DNA of 64,000 nt from Trichoplusia ni (taxonomy: Eukaryota > Arthropoda > Insecta > Lepidoptera > Noctuidae): positions 2,046,001 through 2,110,000 of the forward strand of contig NC_039493.1 in assembly GCF_003590095.1 (NCBI RefSeq), written 5' to 3'. How positions within the stretch are numbered: position 1 is the first letter of the stretch; every line of letters starts with the position of its first letter. Made by a program: the position numbers and the translations under genes. A model generated the notes under the pieces. That model did not search any database. It was given only the letters and a program-made list of their open reading frames with translations, and was not told the origin of the DNA. Positions 12,774 through 25,000 of the stretch are shown here, in pieces.

Positions 12774-13968
12774 CAAAGGATATATTTTGGCACGGCACGT
12801 GTAGAAAATTAGAACGCTTTTTATACATTTAAATATAATACTCGATTACTGTTCATTATTGTAGAAATAAATCCTTATACATTATGTTCGATCGTACATA
12901 CTAGACTATGCGCAAGAGTTCTTATTTATTATTATATTTTTTAGCAATTAGAAATGACAATTACTATTACTGCCCACGGTTTGTTACATATTGAATATTT
13001 TAAACAGCTAAGGATGACAAATACTATGACCAAATTTATACAAGGTATAATTACATTTTTTCTTTGTTATATTGTTGAAATTTCAAGATGGACGCTTACA
13101 ATCACAAAATCTAAGAACTCTATAACACAAGGTCAAGTAAAACCTTATCACAAAATAATTTGATTTTCATTTTCGTTTTAAATATGACAAAATGAATCAT
13201 TTTCACATAATTACATTACAGATGTAATCTAATAGCTAACTTATAATATTTTCGCTTTATATTTAATATAATACACGCTTTCAGGCACACAGTTCTGAAT
13301 TATACCGTTTTATAAAGGAAATTAAAACATTCATACCCGCATATTAAATTCACAACGCTGATTGGTCAACCGTTCGGTTATTTTCGGGTTTTACGGAAAC
13401 ACCCGATGTACCAAACAAAAATCCAAATAACTTGATAAAAAAAAACAAATTTCCGCATTTAAATTAAATATTATTTTTATCGTACGTAGTTTGACATTGT
13501 ATAAGAAATGTAGGCCAGTGTTATGTTATTTATTGTCACTAGATATAATTCAGAACGCACATACATTTGTTTGTACTCAAACATAAATAATATATTCTAA
13601 TCTATACATAGTATTTAAGGAATGGCCTAATATAAGGTAGTGGGGGTCTGATTGGCTGTTTCAGAATATACTACATCTTTGAGAATCGGCAGTTTTTTAG
13701 AATTACAACCTATAATGATGGAATTTTGATGTACAATACTAGTAATAAATAACTCTATCTCTTTTAGCCAAATCCGTAGGTAAAAAGAGCATTGAAAACG
13801 ATTATTAATACGTCTGTTTATTAAAGCAGAATGATTGCAGCGGATGAACGGAGAAATATTCACCAATAGGACGACATAAACCTCCGCTCCTCCCGCCTTC
13901 GCTCCGCTCCAATAAAGAAAACTTTATGCAGTTAGTCTGAGGTCTGGCATTGACCGGTAACTCGACAG

Positions 13969-14018
13969 ACCTATGAAAGGGTATCTATGGGGACCTATGA
14001 AGGGGACCTATGGTAGGG
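13969..14018. repeat. Short tandem repeat, ACCTATGAAGGGG-like units
   Basis: About four imperfect 11-13 bp units in a row (acctatgaaaggg, tatctatgggg, acctatgaagggg, acctatggtaggg). This is a minisatellite in the spacer, with no function inferred. Confidence 0.6.
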
Positions 14019-14704
14019 CAGTGATAATACTCAAAATAAAAGGGACTTTCAGCATTTTCATGTTACAGGAAGACAAATATTCACGAACCGACAACGTAAA
14101 ATAGATTTTGTGATATTTTGAGCCGTTTTACTGTATTCTTAAGCAAATGAATCAGGCACTAACATACGCTTCATACAATATTATGTATGCTTTTTAGCGT
14201 TATCCGATTTTCGAAGGAATAATCACGTCATAATCAAAACGTTTGTATTATTGGCTTTAATAATTAAATTCTATTTTGAAAGCCCGACATTAACTTTTAA
14301 TTAAATCACAATAGTCACGAGACAGCTCTTTGGCTGACAAAAATAGGAAGTTTGATTTTTTGGAGATTTTTGTAAAATCAGTCATTTTATTATGCTTTCT
14401 TTACACAATAGTGCAAGTTACTGTTCAATAATATAAAGGCAGAATTAAAGTACTACAGTTTTTACATAAATACTCTTCACATATTTTCAACCTATATTTA
14501 TAGGAATAAATACAGAAATACATTTCTGTTTAATACATATCTTTATGCGCTTAGCGATAATTTAAGCACATCTTCCGATATACAAACTGGCGACACACGA
14601 CATCATTCGAAAGCAGAATTTTAAATCAAAGAAATAATCATTTTCTTTACAATCTACCATCAATGTTTATTTTTAATAACTGGTAACATTACTTTAATGT
14701 CAAA

Positions 14705-14726
14705 TGACGTCATCGGCCGCCATTTT
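14705..14726. promoter_or_regulatory. CRE palindrome adjoining a YY1/PHO-type GCCGCCATTTT site
   Basis: TGACGTCA at 14705-14712 is followed within 4 bp by GCCGCCATTTT (14716-14726). CRE plus a YY1-type element is a combination common in animal housekeeping promoters. No first exon was found nearby, and the site lies downstream of the MYND-gene stop codon, so its role is speculative. Confidence 0.3.
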
Positions 14727-16079
14727 CGAGCAGCCTCTCAGTACACCCAAATAATAATTTATAGGTATTCACTGAAATCATAAATACATATACTACGCTA
14801 TATCTACGGAGTACCAAACAAATATTAGGCATATGACACAGCTAATACCGTCTACTAGGAATATTTTAACTATACAGTGTTTAATAATGTTTAATAAAGT
14901 TTTATGTCAATTTACTAGCTTATAAATATTTAAGATATGATATTTTGTTCATTTACAAATCGACACATTTATAAAGAGCTCTGGTGACCGTATGCGTTAT
15001 GCGCATACTATGGTCAAAGTTTCTCAGTTGTCATATCCTTTTCTATGGGCAGAAGACCCTTTTTCTGTATCGAACTATACAAATGATTTTCCCTTCTCTT
15101 GGAAATGTAACAACCTCTTTAGCAATGGAATTGCATTCTTAGACTTAAAAGTCAAATTTAATTTGTAAGATTATATATTTAGCGTCTTTATTTACTGACA
15201 TATTTACAGAAAAGTCGCCTTTAGAACTGGCTTTAGAGATGTCATATTATTACTATTTTTATTTTTAAGACCTACAGTCAAAAAGACCTATATATTTAAG
15301 TTCTCACGGTATAAAATGAAGAGGTTTTATTTTTTCTATGGTTCTCATAAAACAATTAAACATTACTAAACAATAATATGTGGATATTAATTTGATAAGG
15401 ATTACAATATTCTCACATTGAATGCCTAGTCTTATTACGACTAAATCCGCATTAAAATGGAAATTAATCGGTAAATTTTACAATGCGATGCGTTCGTCTT
15501 CAAGTAATAATTATTGCCTTTATATTTTAAATTGTGTAGATGAACTTTCCGTCTCAGAAATTTAAGTACGGACCTAATGGCCAAAGAGTTTATAAACTAA
15601 TCGATTACTCTTATTAATCGATTAGAAAAAGCGAGACACTGAAATCGATTTACGAATAATCGATATTTTTATAGATTTTGAATATATTTACTATAAGAAC
15701 GCCCGCATCGACTACTCACACGAAAAATAGAGATTCACATGTATACACTATTCGAATTAAGGCAAATGTTGCTAGTTAAGTTTGAGACACGCACGCGCGA
15801 CCTATACTGTCACAACAACTATACTTATATTCATACAAGATTGAGAACACCCGAATACAATACTTAAAAACAAACTGTTGGTACATGAGTGTACATCCTG
15901 TATTATAAATACGAAAATAAGTGCAAATTTTACAAGTGTACTATAAAAAATAATAATTAAATGGATTATTTTGTTGGTTGTGACGGGTTTGTATTTCCGG
16001 GTATTTGTGAGCACCTTGTATACAGTATAGCTCGGCGTTACGCACATACTGTATAATTACAACTATACTTATGTCGCAG

Positions 16080-19000
16080 TTAGCCCGAACACATTTCTGA
16101 ATGCTCGTCCCATGCCGCCACCTGGAAAGATAATGGAAATTTAGTAACAGTGTATTTATTTTTTATTTTCACATTCATAACTTACGTTTGGAATAAAGTG
16201 AAATAGTTTAACTCTGTGTCCAAGGCATAACTTTTTCATGCACATAAACCTCTTTATTTTTATTACTAATATAGCAATATCCTAGGAACACGTATGAATC
16301 CGACTGTTTTGAATGATCACTCGGTATATTTCTATATTGTATTCCTAAAGTATATATACAAGGAGTAAGAGTCAAAAAGCAGAAAGATTATGATTTTGAG
16401 ACTGTTAATTTTTACTCGAACAAATGTTGGATGGGTCGTGAAACACTGATTTCCATCTATTCAAAACGCACATTTTGGGGATATGTTTTGGTCTCTAGCT
16501 GACAAAAAACAGCCTTTGCCGCTTCAACTGCCCTCGGCAGAACGGCGGGCTGGCGGCGAGGTGTGTACCTGGCAGTCCCTGCTGCAGTACCACTGGTTGG
16601 CGCAGCCGGCGCACACGAACTGCGCGTCCCGGCGGCGGCAGCCCTGGCACAGCGGCGCGTCGTCCGGCGCCTCGCCCTCGGCCGCGCCCTCCGCGCCGCC
16701 CGACGCGCCCGACCCCGCGCCCTCGTCGATCACCAGCCGCCCCGACCCCGACCCCGACGGCGAGCCTGACGCTTCGCCTTCCGACGCTGGACTCTCCTCG
16801 TCGTCCTGAAAGGTGGGGAATACAGTTAGTAAAGTAATAGGCACCGAAGATAGTGAGAGTCGGGCTAACATGATTATTCTATATTCTGTCAAAAGATGGT
16901 AAAAATCTACAGAAGCCGATTTTTAATTCTAAAGTGTTTTTCAAGAGTACTTCTCCGGTCCGCTTTTGTAAAAAAATCTATTTCCATTTTGGACAAAAAA
17001 AACACAATAATTTATTCCATGCAAAACAAACCCCACTTTACTTAACATATCGTATTTTTTAGACAAAATTTAACGTGTATACATGTGTTCTGTTACGGAA
17101 TAATTATGTAGTATTATTTTTTACTGACCAGTTGTACAACCTCTTCGGTCTTCTCCGGCTGCGGCTCGGGCGGCGGCGTCGGCTGCACCGGCGTTATAGT
17201 GATCTCCCCGCAATTCTACAACGATACACAACATATTTAGCAACGAATACTAGCAGATTATAATTCTCTCTCCCGCTCTTTTGGTATATGTAAGAGTAAG
17301 AAAGAGATTAAATATTGAGGACAAGAAGCTTACATAGATTATATAGTGTTGTATATGTTTCTGGCTAGCTTGCCAGCTTAGGAGCACATACTTTTTGTAT
17401 TAAAAATATTGTAGAATATAATTTTGTTCATAATATTGTCATGTTTTGCGACAGCAGATATTATTTAAGATACTTTTGGACAGAATAATTTAATTAATTT
17501 GGCTGATCGATTTATTAACAATTTAAAAGTATATAACAGTTACATTACGTAGCAAAATAACTTGCTACATAATGTGCGCCTAAGTTAGCATTTTTTTTTC
17601 TCAATTTTTTCATATCTATTTGATCTTTTAGACTGCAGGCCAATGCCAATTCGGTTGAAGCAGACTTCAATCATCTATACAAAAATGGCTTCAGTGAAAA
17701 AAAACTTGATAATTTGTGTTCAATTTCAATTTAATTTCAAATTCACATACAGAGAGCATGTGCAATGCAACGAGTGTTTTTTAGCCATTCTGTATAAATA
17801 TATTTCAGTCATTATCCAATTATGCATCATAATCGGATTAGTTACAGTCACAAGCTATGTACTTAGAATATAAATAAATAATATACATCAATTTTGTTTG
17901 AACACCAAATATCATAAATATTTGTATGTGATAATATATTTGAGGAACGTTAGGCATAATACGAAACAGCTGACGAAAAAACTGCATTAAAATTTCCGAT
18001 TATAACGAAATTATTAAATTTGACAGGGGGAAAGCTAAATTTATCAGAATTTATACATTTTATAAACAATATTAAAAACAGGTGTCAAAATATATCTTTA
18101 AAATTTTTTTATTAAAATTAAAAAAATTAAAAATATATTTATTAAAAACATAGTTCACATTACTTAAATACATGTACGAATACAAATGACTCGGATGTAA
18201 AACCAGTAAAAATATCTTAATAGTCATAATCATAGGAGTTGAGTTAATCTACACCAAAACATAATAATATACGAGAAGGATGGTCTAAAGATAATATAGG
18301 GACACCCGAACTAGGTTTGTTTTAAACCTGTGTTTCGGGTTATCAGTGCAGAAAAATGATTGATGGATATTTTAATGTAATTCTATCACTTAATTGTATT
18401 ATAAAAGACTAAGCAGGACAAGCTGTCCTGAATTATTTAATTACATTACCTGTACTTATTATTATAATTTCTAAGCTAAACAGTTTATTGTAATATTTCT
18501 AGAAATTTTTCCGTATCTGAGTAATTGAGGGACTGTAAGTATTCTGTTACCATTCTATTACACCTATTTAAGCTTACACTATATAACTTAAGTAGCCTGT
18601 TAAACTTGTTATATAAATAGGGTCCTTGAAATAAATAAAATCTGTTAGTAAAAGCATGTTGCGTTTGTGGGTTAGTGCAAACTAAATCCTTTCTTCTCTT
18701 GCCGGAAGGTACCGGGCTGAAACCAATTTCAGTATGCTGGAGTCGTACTATATGTAGAATAAATAACTGGCGTACTGTAAGTACTTTGCATTCCCTGTAT
18801 AACTGGTGAGTAGGAAACCTGAAAGGACGAAAGGTGGCGACCTTTAGGATTGCTCTTTGAGCACGTTCTAGGGGCAAGATAATAGATTTAGATGCACCAC
18901 CCCATGAGCCTATGCAGTAGGTAAGAATGGATTGGCACAAAGCCATATACACCTGGCGAATTAGATTAAAGTCTGCAATGTTGCGTAAGTGTTTAAAGAT

Positions 19001-22000
19001 ATAGATTAATTTACGTACTCTGGTGCATAATGAATCAATATGTTTACGGAAATTAAGGTGACTGTCAATAGTGACACCTAGATATTTAGTATTGTCAGTT
19101 TTTACTAATGTAGGGCAAGCGCATGCAGTCGCCGCGGACGCGCTCGTATTACACTTATGCGCATAAATATTTAGGTTAGTAGTCGACTTATTACTATTTC
19201 TCATTGAAAATAACATGTAATTTGTTTTACTTGAATTTAATGTTAGAATATTATTGTTAAGCCAGTTAGACACTACATTAAAACCATTTTGGGCATTTTG
19301 ATAGACCTCATCCTTAGACTTGCCTGAGAACACAAGAGCTGTATCATCAGCATACGATATAATGACACCATTTTGCAGAGACAAATTGCACAGGTCGTTT
19401 ATGTAAACTAGGAATAAAGTAGGTCCCAATATACTACCCTGGGGGATTCCGTAACTACTGCTGTTTAGTCCCGCACTTCTATATTGACCAATTTTTACGC
19501 ACTGCTCACGGTTATTAAGATAGTCCGAGAATAATTTGAGCTGTGTTCCTCTTATACCAATTTTTTCCAGTTTATACAATAACAGAGAGCAAGCAATGGT
19601 GTCAAATGCCTTGGCAAGGTCTAAGAAGATCCCCATTGTGTACATACCTTTATCTAGACTTGTACATACATAGTTAGTTAGCTGATGCACCGCTTGGTTA
19701 GTTGATCTTTTTGATCTAAAGCCAAATTGGCGATCCGAAAGCAAATTATTGCTCTCAAGATATTTAATAAGCCTAACGTTAATTATTTTCTCCAAAATCT
19801 TAGAAATTCCTGATAGAACTGCAATTGGTCTATAATTGGTAATATTGTTTTTGTCTCCGGCTTTAAAAACTGGGGTTACTAAGGCCTTTTTAAGCAGATT
19901 AGGAAATATACCGTTCGATAAACATAAGTTAAATATGTAAGTTAGTGGAGGTGCAATTATGTGCTTGAATCTTTTTAGTACGCTATTTGGGATGTTATCC
20001 CATCCAACGGCACAAGAGTCTTTTAAACCATCTATAATACTAACAACCTCTTTAACGTCCGTATCTAATAACACAAACGAATATAAGGTATTAGGCGACA
20101 TATGTGTAGTTTGTGGACAAGAATTTCGGGAATAATTTTCAGCTAATGGCCATAGTCCATGGAATGTACAGATATTGAGGTAGTTATGTGCATGAGTGTT
20201 AATTTTCCCAGAAACAATGTTTATGTTTATGTCGCCTAAAAGTATGATATTATTATAAGACGAAAGCTGTTCTAAGATTATACTAAGCGAGTTTAAAAAA
20301 GTATCAACATTTTGAGATGGTGGCCTATATATAGCCAATGCTACTATGTTTAGGTTAATTTTAATCAAGAGGCTATTACAGCCTTGGAATAAGGGTTCTT
20401 CTACTGCTACTTTTAGGGTATTTTTAATATATATAACCAGGCCATCATTTTGATTAACATTTATCGCGGTTTTATACATAGTATAACCATCTAGCAATGG
20501 CAAATTATCTATTTGTTTTGATAACCAACATTCCGTAAGTACTATGATGTCACAGCTTATATCAAGGTTCTGTAGAAGAACTTCAAACCCACTAAAATTT
20601 CGGCAAATACTACGAATATTCTGAGTTAGGAAAGTTAGTAGTTTTTCACCAGTAGGAATATTCTTTTTGCAGTTTTCGACATTGCAGATTATTGCTTCAG
20701 ATACGGAAAAATGATCAATTTCGCTTAAGAGATTATTTATCATTGCGTTAAGATGTAAATAAGTTAATACAAAAGAGAAGTAAAATCTAGTGTTTAAGTG
20801 CTACTTACAAGTAAAATAATCGGCGCTCTTAGGCGCCTTCATAATCTATCGTGTGTATATAATTGTCCTCTGCATATTTGCGTGCTGGGCAGTTCACATC
20901 GCCAGTAGGGTGGTCACATTTACGCTTGAATCGCTTGCAGGTTGCACATTGGGCAGGAGCGGATTTGTTGTTGCATTCTTTAAAAGAATGTCCCATCTCC
21001 CCACAGTGGTTGCAAGTAGGGCTTGTTTCGCGACAAAACTTGGCTGCATGACCAAACTGTTGGCAGTTAAAGCATCTGGTCACTATTGTAAAGTCTCTTA
21101 CTGGGCACGACGTCCAATTAATAAAAATACGGCCTTGATTAATCAGCATTTTTCTAATGCTAGCTGGAACTTCAATGATGTAGTTACAGGTAGGACGATC
21201 TTTCTTACCCGACTTGTGGCTCAATCTTACATCACTTAGAAATGACGCACGCGTAGTATTCGGCAATTTTTCAGAGAGGTTTTGTTCAAAAATGCACTCC
21301 ATTACCTCCGATTCAGTAAGGGCTACCGGGACACCAACGACTGCGATACGAGGACGGCGCTTTGAGGGTTCTTCGACTTTGAGGCCTGAAGAAACCAGTT
21401 TTTCTGAAGTTTTCAGCTTCTCAATGTCGCCTTTGCTGTCCGCACTGATAATAACTCCTCCGTTTTTAATTTTCTTCAAACCACGGACTCGAAGTTTCAG
21501 CTCTCCAGGCGAGATAATTTTCTGGACAAGGGTCTTGGTATCATCACTGCTCTGCGTCTTGTCATTTGGGTAAATAGCAAGAGAGCTGAGATTGGCTGGG
21601 CGTACAAATTTGTCCTCTCCTTTTTTTACCATATTGGCATATGAAGTAGAACCTGACTGGCGTTCAGCTGCTACAACCTGTCTTAGTTCTTGGAGGGAGT
21701 TCGCGATGTCCTGTTCTCCTTGCAGTTGTCGTATAGTAACATGGGCCTGGATTGCCTTCTGCTTCAGGGACTGGTATAGTACCGCCATCTGAGATGTCCC
21801 ATGAGAGACCTTACGGCATAGGTTGGTGACACGGAGTTTCTGGTCGTTATTCATTTTACCTTCAGCTACGATACCACAAACTTCCGACATAATGGAGTCG
21901 ATAGAGGTCAACCATTTCTGGATCTCCGGCGTAGAAACGTATTCCACCTCAGGCTCAGTGGACGCTGGCGGCTCTCGGTCTCCAAGAGTCTGGTGTTGTT

Positions 22001-25000
22001 CAGACGGCGAAGGCGTCGGCGGTGGACTACGCCGTAATAATTGGCTACGCCCAAAAGGGCTTATTCCTGGGTTAGACATACTAACACAGAAAACACTCTT
22101 TAGTACTTAATAAAAGTGCTTCATCTTGTACAGTGTATAAAGATGCATACACGCGACACACTTAATTTTTGCAGGTTTGCAAAAAAAGAAATATTACTAA
22201 TTAATATTTGTAATTAAAAATGTCTCATTATAATCACAACAATAAGTACGTCCGCTTAGTCTCACAGCTCAAATAATGAGATCTACTTATAACACTAACA
22301 TAATCTCTTTTTCTATTGAATTTACTTTAAATAATGCATTAATATATAAAAGAGGATGACATACTCAATTGATAAATATGTTAGACAGAAAATGTAAAAC
22401 GTAAATACGCCGTTATGTTCAAAAGTAATGAGGACACCAGGGTATCGAGAAACGCCCCTTTATTTGCGAATCTATTGTAATTGTTAATAAATGTAAACAC
22501 TAGTATTTATTCAATATCATTAAATACAATCGAAGTTCGTATTACGCCCCACGCTTAACTAACAATTTTAAATAAATTTTGAAGATTTTTATGTTTAATT
22601 ATATAAATAATCAATTATACATCCATCTACGAAATATGATTAAAATAATGATAAGTACATGATTATTTTCAAACTAATTATGTAGGATATTGATATGGGT
22701 CCAAATTGTTTGCCTACAGGAAATAATTTAATTTAATTTGCTCATAAATGTATCTCTGATATCATGGTTCATGATTATGAGGTGGCATGTATCAATGAGC
22801 ATTGCCAGTCTCTCAAAAATCAATTCAAATCAGACATTTAAAAAGTTGAAGCTTATTTTTTAATTTAAGGGTCAGTTTTTAAAAAGAGAGACATTCTATT
22901 CTGCAATTTTAAGAATTATTTATTTTATATTAACAGAAAACTAGCCCTTAAATTGCGTGTGGGGTGGAGCTAAGATTCCGATAGCATTTTAAAGGGCGGA
23001 ATAATTTTAAATCGTTACTTAAAATTAACAAAAATAAATAGTCATAGCTGCATGATTGCGAACTTTTTTAAACTGCAGTTAGAATCCTAAGTACCACAGC
23101 TACAACTTTTTAAAAACGTAGCACTTAAAAACTAAATTTTGAATTTGGAATGATCAAGGCCAATCAGCACACCAATTGTTATAATCTCGTACATTAGTGG
23201 TACCTTGGCCTGACCGAAAGTTGGTAACGTTGGCGCACTCTGTTTCCTTTCCGGCGACATGAGCAGTTTAGCCAACGTCGGGGAGTAACTCTGAGACGCA
23301 GGAGACGCCTGCTGGAAGGTTGGCAACACTCATTTCAAGCTAATTCGCAAGCATTATTGCCATATACAAAAAAAAGAAAATATTAATAATGGAAGCTGGG
23401 ATATGATTAATTCTACAAGCCATAAAATGATAAGAAAAATGTTTATTAAATACCTTTGTGAGGATGCCATGGAGTAAGGAGTTTTGTTGTGACGTTTCTT
23501 GGCTTGTGGTGACAGGTAACAAGGATATTTCAGGATATGGTGGTGGTGGTGGCAATCGAGGGCTCGGCGAAGCGAGTCTCTCAGCCTGCTTGACGGACAC
23601 GTGGACATCTTCGTGGTTCCTCTCCTGCCGTCTTCTGCCTTCAGGTCGTATGTGGTGTTCAGGTCTGTTGGTGATGGTCTCCGGTGGTCTGTTGGGTATG
23701 AGGCCCTGGTTGGCCTGCTGCATGTTCGCGAACTGGACGAGTACGTCTTTGAACGAGAGACCGTTCGGTAGCCCACCAGCTTGGATCTGTTGCAGTCTTT
23801 CTAGCATTGCTTTCTGATTCTGAAATATATTTGAAGTATGTTACAAAAAACGAAAAGTCCCCTTACGTAAAAGATTGTATGCAACATAAAGACTTCAGTT
23901 TTTAACAATTCCGAAACCGTCTGAAATCGCTACTAAAACACACTAATTCCATCACAGTTCTATCCGTATTTTCAAAGCCCAGTCGAACAAAAAATATAGG
24001 TCATACAAATATAAGTCTAGAGCAGAGAACGAAACGTTGACCCTTCGCAGGCCGTGCTGGTCATTGCGCCAATTGAGACGAAACGGTTGTTGAAGGTCGA
24101 CATATATTCGAAACGCGAGGACTAGTGTTTGCTGTGAACTAAGTTCCATATATATTTATGTGAGCTACCTCTAAATGTGTAAGGTGAACGTCGTGAGCCT
24201 TTTGTTGCCCTGCTGAATACATTTAGCAGTAGGCACCAGTAACGGAACTTTCATTGTTCAAAATTGTAATAAGAATCTAAAGGAAGGTTCTCATAATTGT
24301 AAAAAAAAAGGTTGATCTATCGTTTTTTGGACTTTCGCAAGACCAATAACAGTATTCTTTAATTGCTTTCTTAAGCCTTCGGAAATACGATAAAAACTCA
24401 AATTACAGACGATTTTACTTTTGAATATTGCGTGCCTATGTACGAATCCCTTTAAGTCCTAAAATGGGGTATCAAACAAGTGTAGCCTTAAAAGAAAGGG
24501 CCTTTTATCTTCGTTAATAAATCACAAACATCTACATAACAGTTGAATTTTATTTTGTGACATTAAAATTAATGTTTTCTTCAGCCTTACAACTATGAAC
24601 AAAAACTGTTCTATACTCAACAAGAGGTCAAATATCACCTCAGAACTCGTTAAAACATAGAATATGTCTATTGACAATTATGATAGCAAGCGATTGCTGA
24701 TTGATCGAAGGTCGTTAGAATCCTAGAGCAAAAACTAACATATTGGGTCAAGGCATTGCTCTGTCACTCACCTATTGGCGTTTCGTGTTGTAAAGGTTAA
24801 ATAGAATCTTTGGTTTTTTTTTCATGAGAATTATAAATGAGCCTACAGTGTACTTGCGTTGAGAATTAATAGTCGTATTTTTATGTCTTGGAGCTTGGTT
24901 GACGGCGGCTCTGCCCGCTAGAAATCGAAAGTGATTTCACGGAAAAATAAAATCGGGATGAAACTATCCTATGTGTTAATCTAGGTTATAACTATCCGTC

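Larger units (their letters stand above)
8346..16079. other. Convergent spacer between NPRL2 and the MYND-finger gene
   Basis: The two genes point toward each other here. The stretch must contain both 3' UTRs: a candidate AATAAA for NPRL2 is at 9811-9816, and on the minus strand a GAATAAATC context lies near 11672-11680. Within it are a MITE (12238-12773), a short 13-bp tandem repeat (13969-14018) and two full TGACGTCA palindromes. No open frame here has protein-like composition. Some of it may be long 3' UTR. Confidence 0.5.
18115..22180 (-). mobile_element. Non-LTR (jockey/CR1-type) retrotransposon, ORF1 and ORF2 open
   Basis: About 4 kb on the minus strand: 5' UTR, ORF1 (22079-20829), an 85-bp spacer, ORF2 (20743-18485) and a roughly 350-bp 3' UTR with an AATAAATATA signal before an A/T-rich end near 18115-18150. 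Boundaries are approximate because no target-site duplication was identified. It lies in intron 5 of the MYND gene in the same orientation as the host. Two long ORFs without stops point to a recent insertion, but ORF2 is internally shortened (see its entry). Clade is judged only from ORF layout and motif style. Confidence 0.8.

Noticed and set aside
15590..15665. Cluster of ATCGAT-containing palindromes as DREF sites
   Set aside because: The strict TATCGATA consensus is not met and no promoter is nearby.
16524..16892. 122-codon continuous frame at the MYND finger as a separate gene
   Set aside because: It runs through an acceptor and a donor. The spliced model gives the full finger and matches phases on both sides.
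20853..22110. Plus-strand frames opposite LINE ORF1
   Set aside because: They are antisense shadows of the zinc-knuckle ORF.
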